Assembly (NCBI GenBank): GCA_900541135.1
Contig: UQIG01000006.1
Coordinates: 1-64,000, forward strand
Length of the DNA: 64,000 nucleotides
DNA from: an uncultured Collinsella sp.
Lineage (GTDB): Bacteria > Actinomycetota > Coriobacteriia > Coriobacteriales > Coriobacteriaceae
Direction: 5' to 3'
The stretch's first letter is position 1. Each line of letters starts with the position of its first letter. The translations under genes and the position numbers were made by a program. Shown piece by piece: positions 27,167 to 35,569 of this stretch. The notes below the pieces were generated by a model. The model saw only the letters and a list, made by a program, of their open reading frames with translations. It did not search any database and was not told the origin of the DNA.

Positions 27167-27862
27167 ATGAACGATATCCAGGGCTATCAGAACGGCCCCG
27201 TCGAGAGCGGCGCAAGCCGCGCCAAGGAGATGTCGCCGCGCGCGTACAATCTCGCCATGTCTGCCCTGATCTTCTTGGGCTTTTGCGCCATGGGCGCCGG
27301 CGCCTACTTTACGAGCACCATGTCGTTTGCGCGCATGATGATGAGCGGCGCCGCCCTGCCGCTGGTCTTTGGCTCGTTTATTTTGACCATCGTCGGCATG
27401 GTCATGATGTCGGCCGCCGCCAGCAAGCAGTCCGTGGGCCTGTCCCTTGTGGGCTACGTAATCTTTGCGAGTACCTTTGGCCTGACCGCGTCGTTTGGCC
27501 TTGCCAACTACGACCTGCCCACCATCAACACTGCCTTTATCGCCACGGCCGCCATCACCTTTGTCTTTGGCGCCTTGGGCGTGACGTTCCCCAAGTTTTT
27601 CCAGCGCGTATATGGCATCGGTTTTGGCATTCTGCTCGCAACTATTCTGGTTGAGATCGTGCTGATGTTCATGGGCGTCTCGCAGACCATCACCGACCTG
27701 ATCGTGATCGTGGTGTTCGCCGGGTTTATTGGCTATGACACCTATGTTGCCACGACGGTGCCGCCCACACTGCCCAATGCCGTGCTTATGGCCTCTAACC
27801 TGTTCGTGGATATTATCAACGTGTTTTTGCGCATTTTGAACATCCTCGGCCGTCGCGATTAA
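27167..27862 (+). CDS. Bax inhibitor-1/YccA-family membrane protein
   Basis: This 231-residue protein has a short polar N-terminus and seven hydrophobic helices, fitting the BI-1 (TMBIM) family, whose bacterial members conduct calcium or interact with membrane proteases. Recognisable blocks are AYNLAMSALIFLGF, FGLTASFGLANYD and the C-terminal IGYDTYVA segment with a conserved Asp. GAAAGGACG precedes the ATG. A short hairpin (GCCGT/ACGGC, 27131-27145) sits just before the ribosome site. Confidence 0.88.
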   Translation: MNDIQGYQNGPVESGASRAKEMSPRAYNLAMSALIFLGFCAMGAGAYFTSTMSFARMMMSGAALPLVFGSFILTIVGMVMMSAAASKQSVGLSLVGYVIFASTFGLTASFGLANYDLPTINTAFIATAAITFVFGALGVTFPKFFQRVYGIGFGILLATILVEIVLMFMGVSQTITDLIVIVVFAGFIGYDTYVATTVPPTLPNAVLMASNLFVDIINVFLRILNILGRRD

Positions 27863-27911
27863 AGCGCGGCATTGCGACGCTTCCTGCCGGACACGGTAAA
27901 ACGATGCGAAA

Positions 27912-27937
27912 GGCGGTCCTTCGGGGCCGTCTTTTTT
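27912..27937 (+). terminator. Rho-independent terminator
   Basis: The stem GGCGGTCC with GGGCCGTC (two G-T pairs) closes a TTCG tetraloop and is followed by six T residues. It ends the BI-1 transcript. Confidence 0.85.
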
Positions 27938-28003
27938 GTGCGCGGCGGGGTATCATGGATGGGAAAAAGCCGATAGCGGCAGCGACAGGAAAGGTGGCCA
28001 CGT

Positions 28004-29119
28004 ATGGCAGACGTCGACAACAGGAACCGTAACCGCAGGTCCAACCGAGCGGGTCAGCCCAATCCCAAGCGCGAGGCCCGTGCCAAGGCCGCCGAGCGTC
28101 ACGTGGCAACTGTGTCCGAAGCGTGCGCCAAGGATATCGAGCGTTCGCTTGCCGGTGTTCGCGAGTTTGACGGTATGCCTGCCGGCTTTGTCGCGGCGAT
28201 GAAGGCCAAGGTTCAGAGTGCTGTGGCCACCGAAGAACAGGTTGCCGAGGACGTCGAGGGCGCGGAGGCTGCCGAGGTCGAGGCAGCTCCTGAGCCCGTC
28301 GAGGAGCCTGCCGAGGAAATCGCCGAAGCTGAGTCCGCGCCTGCTGAGGAGCCTGCTGCGTCCCTGCCTGAGGTCACCGTGCTCGATGCCTCCGCCACGC
28401 AGGCCATCTTGGACAACGGTCGTGGCTATGCGCAGTTCTGCGACATGGCCGTGCTCGCCTTTGCCTCGTTCACCAACCCGGGCGGTGGCTATATTCAGGG
28501 TTATCTGGGCCAAGAGGCCACACTGTGCGCCGATTCGTATCTGTACAACGTTCTCGATAAGCAGCGCAAATGGTACGGCGAGAACCGTCGCCGCAACATC
28601 AACTGCGAGCTCTATCGTAACCGCGCCCTAGTGGTGCCTGCGGTGCGCTTCGACCGCAACCACGTGCATGCATACGCCGACGTGATCGTGGCCGCCGCGC
28701 CCAACGTTAAGCGCGCCCGCCAGGAGTATCGCGTGAGCGACGATGCTCTGCTGGATGCCCTGCGCGACCGCATTCGCTTTGTGCTTGCCATCTGCGACGA
28801 GCTGGGTCGCGAGAAGCTCGTGCTGGGCGCTTGGGGCTGCGACAACAACGGCTTTGACGCCGAGGCCGTGGCCGAGCTCTTCCGCAAGGAGCTCGCGTCG
28901 GGCGACTTTAAGGTCAAGCAAGTCTTCTTTGCCGTGCCTTCTACGCGCTGGGATGAGGATTTTGCCAAGTTCGAGCACGTGCTGGCAAACTTCCCCGAGC
29001 GCAACGAGGAGTCCTATGCCCAGGTTGCCGCTCGCGCTGCGGCAGCTCGCGCCGCCGAGCAGACCCAGGCTGCTACCGAGGATGATGAGGACGAGGACGA
29101 TTGGCGCAAGTACCTGTAA
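28004..29119 (+). CDS. TIGR02452/DUF2263 PARG-like protein with altered catalytic motif
   Basis: The C-terminal ~240 residues match the microbial poly(ADP-ribose) glycohydrolase-like family (macrodomain fold): DMAVLAFASFTNPGGGYIQG, then the ADP-ribose-binding and YRVSDDALLDALRDRI stretches and LGAWGCDNNGFD. The N-terminal ~125 residues are basic then a long Glu/Ala/Pro-rich disordered linker. The PARG signature GGG-X6-8-QEE here reads GGGYIQGYLGQEA (codons CAA GAG GCC), so the second, catalytic Glu is Ala. It may bind ADP-ribose without hydrolysing it. AAAGGTGG precedes the ATG. Confidence 0.82.
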   Translation: MADVDNRNRNRRSNRAGQPNPKREARAKAAERHVATVSEACAKDIERSLAGVREFDGMPAGFVAAMKAKVQSAVATEEQVAEDVEGAEAAEVEAAPEPVEEPAEEIAEAESAPAEEPAASLPEVTVLDASATQAILDNGRGYAQFCDMAVLAFASFTNPGGGYIQGYLGQEATLCADSYLYNVLDKQRKWYGENRRRNINCELYRNRALVVPAVRFDRNHVHAYADVIVAAAPNVKRARQEYRVSDDALLDALRDRIRFVLAICDELGREKLVLGAWGCDNNGFDAEAVAELFRKELASGDFKVKQVFFAVPSTRWDEDFAKFEHVLANFPERNEESYAQVAARAAAARAAEQTQAATEDDEDEDDWRKYL

Positions 29120-29144
29120 TTGGTACGTGCTGACAGATAGGTCG

Positions 29145-29178
29145 AGCCGGCGGGAGAGGCTGCTTCCGTCGGCTTTTT
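29145..29178 (+). terminator. Rho-independent terminator
   Basis: AGCCGGCGG pairs with CCGTCGGCT (one G-T pair) and a run of five T residues follows, between the PARG-like gene and the hydrolase gene. Confidence 0.8.
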
Positions 29179-29197
29179 ACTGAGCGAGGGGCTTACG

Positions 29198-29857
29198 ATG
29201 AAAAACGTTCTATGCTTTGGCGACAGCAACACCTATGGTTACGATCCGGCGGGCATGCGCGACGGCACCGCGGTGCGCTATGCGCAGGATGTGCGCTGGT
29301 GCGGCGTGGCCCAACGTGACTTAGGCGAGGGCTGGCATGTAATTGAAGAAGGCCTCAACGGCCGCACGACGGTACGCGACGACATGTGCCATCTGGACAC
29401 CAATCTTAACGGCATCCGCGCGCTGCCGATGCTGCTCGAGGCCCATAAGCCGCTGGATGCGATCGTTATTATGCTGGGAACTAACGATTGCAAGACGGTC
29501 TTTGGTGTGACGGCCTCCGATATTGCCCGTGGCACCATGGCACTGATTCGCGCGGTGCGCGCATTTCCCTGGACCAATGCCGCATCCTGCCCGCGTATTC
29601 TGCTGATGGCACCTATCAAGATCAAGCCGCAAATCGCCGATGTATATATGACCGATTTTGACGAGCGTTCCGTCGAGGCCTCGGAGCATTTTGCTGAATA
29701 CTACGCGCACGTAGCCGAGCAGTTTGGCTGCGACTTTTTGAATGCCGCCGACTTTGCCGAGCCGGGCGATATCGACTATCTGCATATGATGCCCGAAAGC
29801 CATGAGAGCCTGGGTCACGCCGTGGCAGCCAAGCTCCAAGAGATGCTCGGAGAGTAG
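29198..29857 (+). CDS. SGNH/GDSL-family hydrolase (arylesterase-like)
   Basis: This 219-residue cytoplasmic protein has the SGNH hydrolase blocks: I, LCFGDSNTYG with the nucleophile Ser; III, IMLGTNDCK; and V, DYLHMMPESHESLGHAVA with catalytic Asp/His candidates. It resembles arylesterase/lipolytic enzymes with the GDSN opening. No signal peptide is visible. GAGGGG precedes the ATG. Substrate unknown. Confidence 0.88.
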   Translation: MKNVLCFGDSNTYGYDPAGMRDGTAVRYAQDVRWCGVAQRDLGEGWHVIEEGLNGRTTVRDDMCHLDTNLNGIRALPMLLEAHKPLDAIVIMLGTNDCKTVFGVTASDIARGTMALIRAVRAFPWTNAASCPRILLMAPIKIKPQIADVYMTDFDERSVEASEHFAEYYAHVAEQFGCDFLNAADFAEPGDIDYLHMMPESHESLGHAVAAKLQEMLGE

Positions 29858-29864
29858 CGCGACC

Positions 29865-29908
29865 CCAAGCCACCGCAAAGGGGACGGGCGCCTTTGCGGT
29901 GGTTTTGG
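29865..29908. terminator. Bidirectional terminator between hydrolase gene and thiD
   Basis: CCACCGCAAAGG (29870-29881) pairs perfectly with CCTTTGCGGTGG (29891-29902), extended by flanking CCCAA/TTGGG. A TTTT run follows on +, and the convergent genes end on either side. Confidence 0.85.
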
Positions 29909-29918
29909 GCTGCAAATC

Positions 29919-30749
29919 TTAATACTGCCACATGTGATTGACGGGGCCGGAGCCTTTGCCCATGTTCAGGCCGGCGGCCAGAGCGCCTGTCAGGTAGGCC
30001 TTGCCGGCGTTGACGGCATCGGCAAGATCCATGCCCTGGGCCAGCGCGCAGGCGATGGCGGACGAGAGCGTGCATCCGGTGCCGTGCGTGTTGTCGGTCT
30101 CGATGCGCTTGTGGCGGAACCACGTGGTGAGTGGATCTCCAAGATGGTTGCCCTCGTCATCGAGTGGCGCGGGTTCGGCCAGTACATCGTTGGCCTCGTT
30201 GACAAGATGCCCGCCCTTAACGAGGGATGCGCAACCAAAGCGGCGGGTGAGGAGCATGGCAGCATTTTGCTGCGTGCGCTCGGAGTCGACCTCGTAGTCG
30301 AGCAGGGCCATGGCCTCGGGAATATTGGGCGTGATAACCGTCGCTAGCGGGAACAGGCGGCGGGTGAGCGCCTCGGCGGCATCTTCGGCAATCAGCCGTG
30401 CGCCCGAGGTGGCTACCATGACGGGGTCGACTACCACGTTTGTCGCGTTCCAAGCGCTCAGGCGGTCGGCGATAACATCGATAATCTCGGCAGAGGAAAC
30501 CATGCCAATCTTGACGGCGTTGGGGCGGATATCGTCAAAAACGGCATCGATCTGCGCCGCGACAATATCTGGGGAGATGTTCTGCACGGCGGTGACGCCT
30601 AGGGTGTTTTGTGCGGTTATGGCTGTGATGGCCGTCTCGGCATACAGGCGGTGCGCCGTGATGGTCTTGATGTCGGCCTGAATGCCGGCACCACCGCTGG
30701 AATCGGATCCTGCGATGGATAGAACGGCGGGTACCTTACTGCGATCCAT
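29919..30749 (-). CDS. thiD: Hydroxymethylpyrimidine/phosphomethylpyrimidine kinase ThiD
   Basis: ThiD phosphorylates HMP and HMP-phosphate in thiamine pyrimidine synthesis. The 276-residue ribokinase-fold protein shows SIAGSDSSGGAGIQADIKT at the N-terminus, VVDPVMVATSGARLI, TPNIPEAMALL, VKGGHLVNEANDVL, and NTHGTGCTLSSAIACALAQG with the catalytic Asp/Cys loop region. AAGGGAG precedes the ATG. It follows thiC on the same strand after a 181-bp gap. Confidence 0.95.
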   Translation of the reverse strand: MDRSKVPAVLSIAGSDSSGGAGIQADIKTITAHRLYAETAITAITAQNTLGVTAVQNISPDIVAAQIDAVFDDIRPNAVKIGMVSSAEIIDVIADRLSAWNATNVVVDPVMVATSGARLIAEDAAEALTRRLFPLATVITPNIPEAMALLDYEVDSERTQQNAAMLLTRRFGCASLVKGGHLVNEANDVLAEPAPLDDEGNHLGDPLTTWFRHKRIETDNTHGTGCTLSSAIACALAQGMDLADAVNAGKAYLTGALAAGLNMGKGSGPVNHMWQY

Positions 30750-30930
30750 GTTCGCTCCCTTGTTCGGTCGGATTCAAATGGGTCTTCTGCCTGCATTATA
30801 AAGTTGCCCGGGATGGCTGTATGGCAATCCCGGGCGGGCGATGCAATCTTTACGCAAATGCAAGCAAATGTTCACACGTCAACAATTGACAGGCACCAGC
30901 TCGCCGCCAGAAGCGGCCGCGGCGACAGGG
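30750..30930 (-). other. thiC-thiD intergenic region with hairpin
   Basis: On the - strand this gap holds an inverted repeat (CCCGGGAT ... ATCCCGGG, about 30810-30837) followed by AACTTTATAAT, which could be a -10 element for a separate thiD promoter. TTGACG also occurs further upstream. No second TPP riboswitch is visible, so thiD may or may not share the thiC transcript. Confidence 0.3.
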
Positions 30931-32265
30931 CTAGTCCTCCATGCCGAGGTCGATCGTGGTGCCCTCGAAGATCTTGTTGACGGTGCGGACGGCGCACATC
31001 TTGCCACACATGGTGCAAGTGCCCTCGGTGGCGGCGGGGGACTCCTCGTAGCGCTTCTTGCCCGTAACCGGGTCGAGCGCGCACTTCCACATGGCGTCCC
31101 AGTCGAGCTTGCGGCGTGCCTGGCCCATCTTGTCGTCCATGTCGCGGGCGTGGGGCACCTTTTTGGCGATGTCGGCGGCGTGTGCGGCGATCTTGGTGGC
31201 CATGAGGCCGTCGAGCACATCCTGGGCGTTGGGCAGGCATAGGTGCTCTGCCGGTGTCACGTAGCACAGGAAGTCGGCACCGGAGCTGGCGGAGATGGCG
31301 CCGCCGATGGCAGCGGTGATGTGGTCGTAACCAACGCCGATATCGGTCACCAGCGGCCCGAGCACATAGAACGGAGCATTGTGGCACAGGCGCTTCTGCA
31401 GTTTCATGTTGGCGGCGATCTCGTCGAGCGCCATGTGACCCGGGCCCTCGACCATGACCTGGACGCCGGCGGCCCAAGCGCGCTTGCACAGCTTGCCCAG
31501 CTCGATCATCTCAGCGGTCTCGGTGGCGTCGTTGGAGTCGTAGAGGCAGCCCGGGCGGCAGGAGTCGCCGAGCGAGATCGTCACGTCGTATTCGTGACAG
31601 ATCTCGAGCAACTCGTCGTAGAACTCATAGAACGGGTTCTCGTTACCGGTGACCTCCATCCAGCCAAACAGCAGTGAGCCGCCGCGGCTCACGATGTTCA
31701 TCAGGCGGCCGGTCTCCTTAAAGGTTTTGGTGACCGACTTGTTGATGCCGCAGTGAATGGTCATAAAGTCCACGCCGTCCTCGGCATGCGCGCGCACGAC
31801 TTCGAACAGGTCGTCCTTGGTGAGCTTGACCAGCGGCTTTTCCATGTAGCCGATGGCGTCGTACATGGGGACGGTGCCTACCATGAGCGGCGTCTCGTCG
31901 ATGAGCTGCTGGCGGAACTGGCGCGTCTTGCCCGAGTTGGAGAGGTCCATGATGGCGTCGGCGCCAAAGTCCTCAGCGATCTTGACCTTCTTCCATTCCT
32001 CGGCGGCATCGGCCTTGTCGCCCGAGATGCCCAAGTTCACGTTGACCTTGGTGGACAGGCCCTCACCGACACCAAAGGCGCGCATGCCCTTTTTGATATG
32101 CACGATGTTGGCGGGAATGGCGATGCGGCCGTCTGCTACGCGCTCACGGATGTACTCGGGGTCACGATGCTCGCGCTCGGCGACCTCCTTCATCTGCGGT
32201 GTGATCTGCCCGGCGCGGGCAAAGTCGATTTGCGTGACGAGCTTGGGCTCGGTCTGTGTGCTCAT
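30931..32265 (-). CDS. thiC: Phosphomethylpyrimidine synthase ThiC
   Basis: ThiC is a radical SAM enzyme converting aminoimidazole ribotide to HMP-phosphate. Recognisable parts are VNVNLGISGDKADAAEEWKK, AIMDLSNSGKTR, TIHCGINK, SRGGSLLFGWM, GDSCRPGCLYDSND, EGPGHMALDEI and the C-terminal iron-sulphur motif CTMCGKMCAVR. The second ATG (32265) is preferred because AAGGGAG then lies at about 8 bp; 32289 or 32271 are also in frame. The length is then 444 residues. Expression is probably limited by the riboswitch immediately upstream. Confidence 0.96.
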   Translation of the reverse strand: MSTQTEPKLVTQIDFARAGQITPQMKEVAEREHRDPEYIRERVADGRIAIPANIVHIKKGMRAFGVGEGLSTKVNVNLGISGDKADAAEEWKKVKIAEDFGADAIMDLSNSGKTRQFRQQLIDETPLMVGTVPMYDAIGYMEKPLVKLTKDDLFEVVRAHAEDGVDFMTIHCGINKSVTKTFKETGRLMNIVSRGGSLLFGWMEVTGNENPFYEFYDELLEICHEYDVTISLGDSCRPGCLYDSNDATETAEMIELGKLCKRAWAAGVQVMVEGPGHMALDEIAANMKLQKRLCHNAPFYVLGPLVTDIGVGYDHITAAIGGAISASSGADFLCYVTPAEHLCLPNAQDVLDGLMATKIAAHAADIAKKVPHARDMDDKMGQARRKLDWDAMWKCALDPVTGKKRYEESPAATEGTCTMCGKMCAVRTVNKIFEGTTIDLGMED

Positions 32266-32274
32266 TGGCATGGC

Positions 32275-32363
32275 TCCCTTCGTTGGCATTACCCATATCA
32301 GGTTTGCGGGTCAGGGCGGGCGCGCCCAATCTCAGCCTGCCGTCTTGTCCTGCAAGCCCCCCG
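32275..32363 (-). promoter_or_regulatory. TPP (THI-box) riboswitch of thiC
   Basis: Read on the - strand, the region contains the thi-box hallmarks in order: a GGGGGGCTTG start, the CTGAGA element (32330-32335), a variable arm, then ACCCGCAAACCTGATATGGG and TAATGCCAACGAAGGGA. The last block contains the thiC Shine-Dalgarno bases (AGGGAG), so thiamine pyrophosphate binding should hide the ribosome site, giving translational control. A -10-like TATACT lies upstream at 32381-32386 on the - strand. Confidence 0.95.
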
Positions 32364-32436
32364 TTTATGTAATGGGCTCAAGTATAGCTCGAATGGGTAC
32401 GATTGGCTTAACGAGCGTGCCTGTGAGGAGGCGAAC

Positions 32437-32958
32437 ATGGAAGACAAGCATCTATATCGAGAGACGCAATGGGATGTATCGGCCGAGGAAAGCCGTGCGC
32501 ACCATGGCCTTGTCGCGATCGGTTTTGCGGTGCTTGCCGTGCTGGTGATTGCCTTTTGTATCTGGACGTTTGGTGGTCGCGGCGGCGCTGCATGGGAGTT
32601 CGAGGCTGATGATAGCCTACCGATTATGACGGTGAGGAGTACTGGCGGTAATGCCAATACGCTCGCCGTTCCGGGCGATTATTGGTACCCGTGCGATGAG
32701 TTTGTGCAGTTGCAGCTGAGTGGTGGGTCTATTCCTGGTGAGGAAATCGAACGCGTGACGTATGATGCGACGTTCAAAACGTTGACGGTGAAGCTCAAAG
32801 ATCAAGGGGATGTGCCCACGACGATGGATATCGCGCTGACGGAATGGCGCCTGGAGCCCCCGTCGGGTGTTGCGGTGTCCGAGGTCGAGCACGTCAAGAT
32901 TGTCTATCAGGACGGTTCGACAAACGGGATTGCAAAGGCCGACGGTCTAGCTGAATAG
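32437..32958 (+). CDS. Membrane-anchored protein of unknown function
   Basis: This 173-residue protein is not one I recognise. The N-terminus is polar and charged, one membrane helix covers about residues 27-46 (IGFAVLAVLVIAFCIWTF), and the remaining ~125 residues should lie outside and look beta-rich, with no Cys pair pattern or known motif. GAGGAGG precedes the ATG at 32437. It diverges from thiC. Confidence 0.75.
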   Translation: MEDKHLYRETQWDVSAEESRAHHGLVAIGFAVLAVLVIAFCIWTFGGRGGAAWEFEADDSLPIMTVRSTGGNANTLAVPGDYWYPCDEFVQLQLSGGSIPGEEIERVTYDATFKTLTVKLKDQGDVPTTMDIALTEWRLEPPSGVAVSEVEHVKIVYQDGSTNGIAKADGLAE

Positions 32959-32985
32959 GTGTCGAGCCTAGCAGCCAATTCATAA

Positions 32986-33052
32986 AAGTTGCGGTGGAAT
33001 AGTTCCTGATTGTGCGAAAAAGGCTCAAATAGGAATTATTCCACCGCAAGTT
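32986..33052. repeat. Intergenic palindrome, family II copy 1
   Basis: Left arm from 32986 and right arm ending 33052 share GTTGCGGTGGAATA and then pair imperfectly through TTCCT and beyond. It lies 40 bp past the yaaA stop codon. The distal 15 bases match the copies at 33926 and 54816, while the inner stem is different but still paired. Confidence 0.85.
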
Positions 33053-33092
33053 ATATAGAGAAGGCTGAGCGGGTCAGTGTTGGGTGCCGGCT

Positions 33093-33902
33093 CTAGAGCA
33101 TCTGTTCGTTGATGAACACGAGGGTGCCTAGGTATGAGAGCTCGGGGACGTGGCGATAGCCGATGTTGAATGCGGTAAGTTCGCTTGCATCCTCGAGCTT
33201 GTTTTCTGCCATCCACCGCACCATGGAGCCGCGCGCCTTTTTGCTGGCGGTCGACCGTTGGATGGGCTTCCCGTTGCGGATACCCTCGCCAAAGAGGCAC
33301 GTGACGGCTGTGGCGTCGCCCGCGAGGTGGGGCAGAACGGCTTTGGCATACTCTACGCTGGCGAGGTTGACGATCGTGGTGTTTGAACCTGCCGGGGCGA
33401 TAACCCGCGCGAGCTTGTCGCTCCAAAACGCGTAGAGGTCTCGGGCATCGTCAACGGCGAGCTTCGCACCCATCTCCAGCCGATACGGTTCGACGGCATG
33501 AAAGGGGCGTACGCATCCGTAAAGGCCCGAGAGGATCCACAGATGGTCTTGCAGCCATGCGAGCTGCGCGGCATCCATCACCTCGGGTGCCATGCTCTGG
33601 TATTGAATGCCGTGATAGGACATGACGGCGGGGGAGGTATTGCGGGCGATATCGGGATTGTCGAGGTCGCCGTTTTCCAAGATGGGCTCGAACTCATGCA
33701 GGGTGTTGAGGCAAGGCCCCAGCAGTTTGTCACTCACGTTCCATAGCGCCTGCAGGCCGCCGCTGCCTTCATTTCGCTCAATATCTAGCAACGCGCGATG
33801 CAGTCGAGCCGTCTCGCGCGCAAAGGGCGGAATGCCCAGGACTTCAAAAGCATCTTGGGCCGAGCGCATCTGCTTGGCGGGCGAAATGATGACCTGCAGC
33901 AT
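33093..33902 (-). CDS. yaaA: YaaA-family peroxide stress protein
   Basis: YaaA (DUF328) proteins lower free iron and protect DNA from hydrogen peroxide. The 269-residue protein has the family opening MLQVIISPAKQM, the AWLQDHLWILSGLYG block, RLEMGAKL, and the C-terminal KARGSMVRWMAENKLEDA then FNIGYRH. The ATG at 33902 follows AGGAGAG; a long in-frame upstream extension is not conserved and crosses a palindromic repeat. Repeats of one family flank the gene on both sides. Confidence 0.92.
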   Translation of the reverse strand: MLQVIISPAKQMRSAQDAFEVLGIPPFARETARLHRALLDIERNEGSGGLQALWNVSDKLLGPCLNTLHEFEPILENGDLDNPDIARNTSPAVMSYHGIQYQSMAPEVMDAAQLAWLQDHLWILSGLYGCVRPFHAVEPYRLEMGAKLAVDDARDLYAFWSDKLARVIAPAGSNTTIVNLASVEYAKAVLPHLAGDATAVTCLFGEGIRNGKPIQRSTASKKARGSMVRWMAENKLEDASELTAFNIGYRHVPELSYLGTLVFINEQML

Positions 33903-33925
33903 GGACTCTCCTCTGTCAAAAAGGA

Positions 33926-33992
33926 AGTTGCGGTGGAATACGGTCTGTTTTGGCCGTTTATAGGCCAGTTTAGTCCGTATTTCACCGCAACT
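33926..33992. repeat. Intergenic palindrome, family II copy 2
   Basis: The arms AGTTGCGGTGGAATACGG and (right arm, complemented) AGTTGCGGTGAAATACGG pair over about 30 bp with a few mismatches. It sits between the yaaA start and the M18 aminopeptidase stop. Confidence 0.85.
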
Positions 33993-34005
33993 GATGAAGG
34001 GTTGG

Positions 34006-35403
34006 TTAGGCTCGCTCGATGAAGGCCTTGTAGCCGCGATAGGCCTCGTAGATGTCGGCCTTGTTGGCGACCTCCCACAGGGCGTGCATGGACAGGACGG
34101 CAACGCCGGAATCGATGACGTTCATGCCGTACTTGGCCATGATGTAGGCGATGGTGCCGCCGCCGCCCGCGTTGACGCGGCCGAGCTCGCAGGTCTGGAA
34201 GTCCACTCCTGCCTTGTCCATGATGTCGCGAATGAGGGCCACATACTCGGCGTCGGCGTCGTTAGAGCCGCCCTTGCCGCGGCTGCCCGTGTACTTGTTA
34301 AAGCACAGGCCGCGACCCATAAAGGCGGCGTTTTTGGTCTCGAACTTGCCGGCATAGCCCGGGTCGAAGCCGGCGGACACGTCGGAGGAGAGCATGCGGC
34401 TGTGGGCGAGCGCGCGGCGCAGAGCCAGCGGGCTGTCCTCGCCGGCGAGCGTCATGATCTCGGCGACGGTGTTCTCGAAGAAGCGGCTCGTCATACCGGT
34501 GGCACCCACGGAGCCGATCTCCTCCTTGTCGACGATGAGCGTGATGCTCGTGCGCTCCACGTTGGCCACATTGATCTGGGCGAGCATGGAGGGGTAGGCG
34601 CAGACGCGGTCGTCGTGGCCATAGCCCAGAATCATGGAACGGTCGAGGCCCATGTCGCGGGCGGGGCCGGCGGGCACGACCTCGATCTCGGCGGAGAGGA
34701 AGTCCTCCTCCTCGACGTCGTACTGCTCCTTGAGGATGTCCAGGAACATCTGCTTGACGGGCTCCTTGGGGGCGTCCTTGTCGTCCTCGTCAAACTTGAC
34801 GGGACGGCCGCCCACGATCACGTCGAGGATCTCGGCATCGACGGCGTCCTTGGTAGGCTTGGACATCTGCTCACTCGAGAGGTGGATCAGCAGGTCGGAG
34901 ATGGTAAAGACCGGGTCGTCTGCCTTGTCGCCGATGTTGATGTCGACGGTGGTGCCGTCCTTTTTGCAGATGACGCCCACGAGTGCGAGCGGGGAGGCTA
35001 CCCAGTGGTAGCTCTTGACGCCGCCGTAGTAGTGCGTGTCGAGGTAGGCCATGTCGCCGGCCTCGAAGGCGGGATTCTGCTTAAGGTCCAGGCGCGGCGA
35101 GTCCACGTGGGCGCCCAGGATGTTAAAGCCCTGCTCGAGCGGGGCGGTGCCCAGGTTGACGAGCATAAGGTCCTTGCCGTGGTTGGCGGCGTACACCTTG
35201 TCGCCTGCCTTGAGCTCGCGGCCTTCGGCGATCACGGTCTCCAGATTGACGTAACCCGCCTTCTCGGCCATCTTGATGCCGGTCTTGACGCACAGGCGCT
35301 CGGTCTTGTTCTCGCTCAAAAACTGCTTATAGCCGCGGCAAAGCTCCTCGAGCTCCTCGACTTGCTGTGGCGTGTACTTTTTCCATGCGCAGGGACGCTC
35401 CAT
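34006..35403 (-). CDS. M18-family aminopeptidase
   Basis: M18 metallopeptidases (aspartyl aminopeptidase/ApeA type) remove N-terminal residues from peptides in the cytoplasm using two metal ions. The 465-residue protein shows GAHVDSPRLDLK (metal His/Asp), the DKEEIGSVGATGM glutamate site, HSRMLSSDVSAGFDP, and a C-terminal DSGVAVLSMHALWEVA with a metal-binding His. The ATG at 35403 follows AAAGGAG; longer upstream extensions lack homology. Confidence 0.93.
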   Translation of the reverse strand: MERPCAWKKYTPQQVEELEELCRGYKQFLSENKTERLCVKTGIKMAEKAGYVNLETVIAEGRELKAGDKVYAANHGKDLMLVNLGTAPLEQGFNILGAHVDSPRLDLKQNPAFEAGDMAYLDTHYYGGVKSYHWVASPLALVGVICKKDGTTVDINIGDKADDPVFTISDLLIHLSSEQMSKPTKDAVDAEILDVIVGGRPVKFDEDDKDAPKEPVKQMFLDILKEQYDVEEEDFLSAEIEVVPAGPARDMGLDRSMILGYGHDDRVCAYPSMLAQINVANVERTSITLIVDKEEIGSVGATGMTSRFFENTVAEIMTLAGEDSPLALRRALAHSRMLSSDVSAGFDPGYAGKFETKNAAFMGRGLCFNKYTGSRGKGGSNDADAEYVALIRDIMDKAGVDFQTCELGRVNAGGGGTIAYIMAKYGMNVIDSGVAVLSMHALWEVANKADIYEAYRGYKAFIERA

Positions 35404-35569
35404 GACGCAGGCTCCTTTCGGATCGATCGTGCTGGTTGATGTACCGTGAGCCATCGTATCACACGCGGGCTCGCGGCGGCAGGGGAGCTTGATGTGCGGT
35501 GGTCGCGGGGCGGGGAGCGTGTAAACTGGTGTGAGCAAACCGTGCCCAGCCCAAAGCGAGGTATTCAAT

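Noticed and set aside
31753..32436. Upstream extension of the membrane protein at 32437
   Set aside because: It reads through antisense thiC and the riboswitch; a clean ribosome site lies at ATG 32437.
34006..34103. Extension of yaaA upstream of 33902
   Set aside because: It crosses the family II palindrome and lacks homology; MLQVIISPAKQM is the normal YaaA start.
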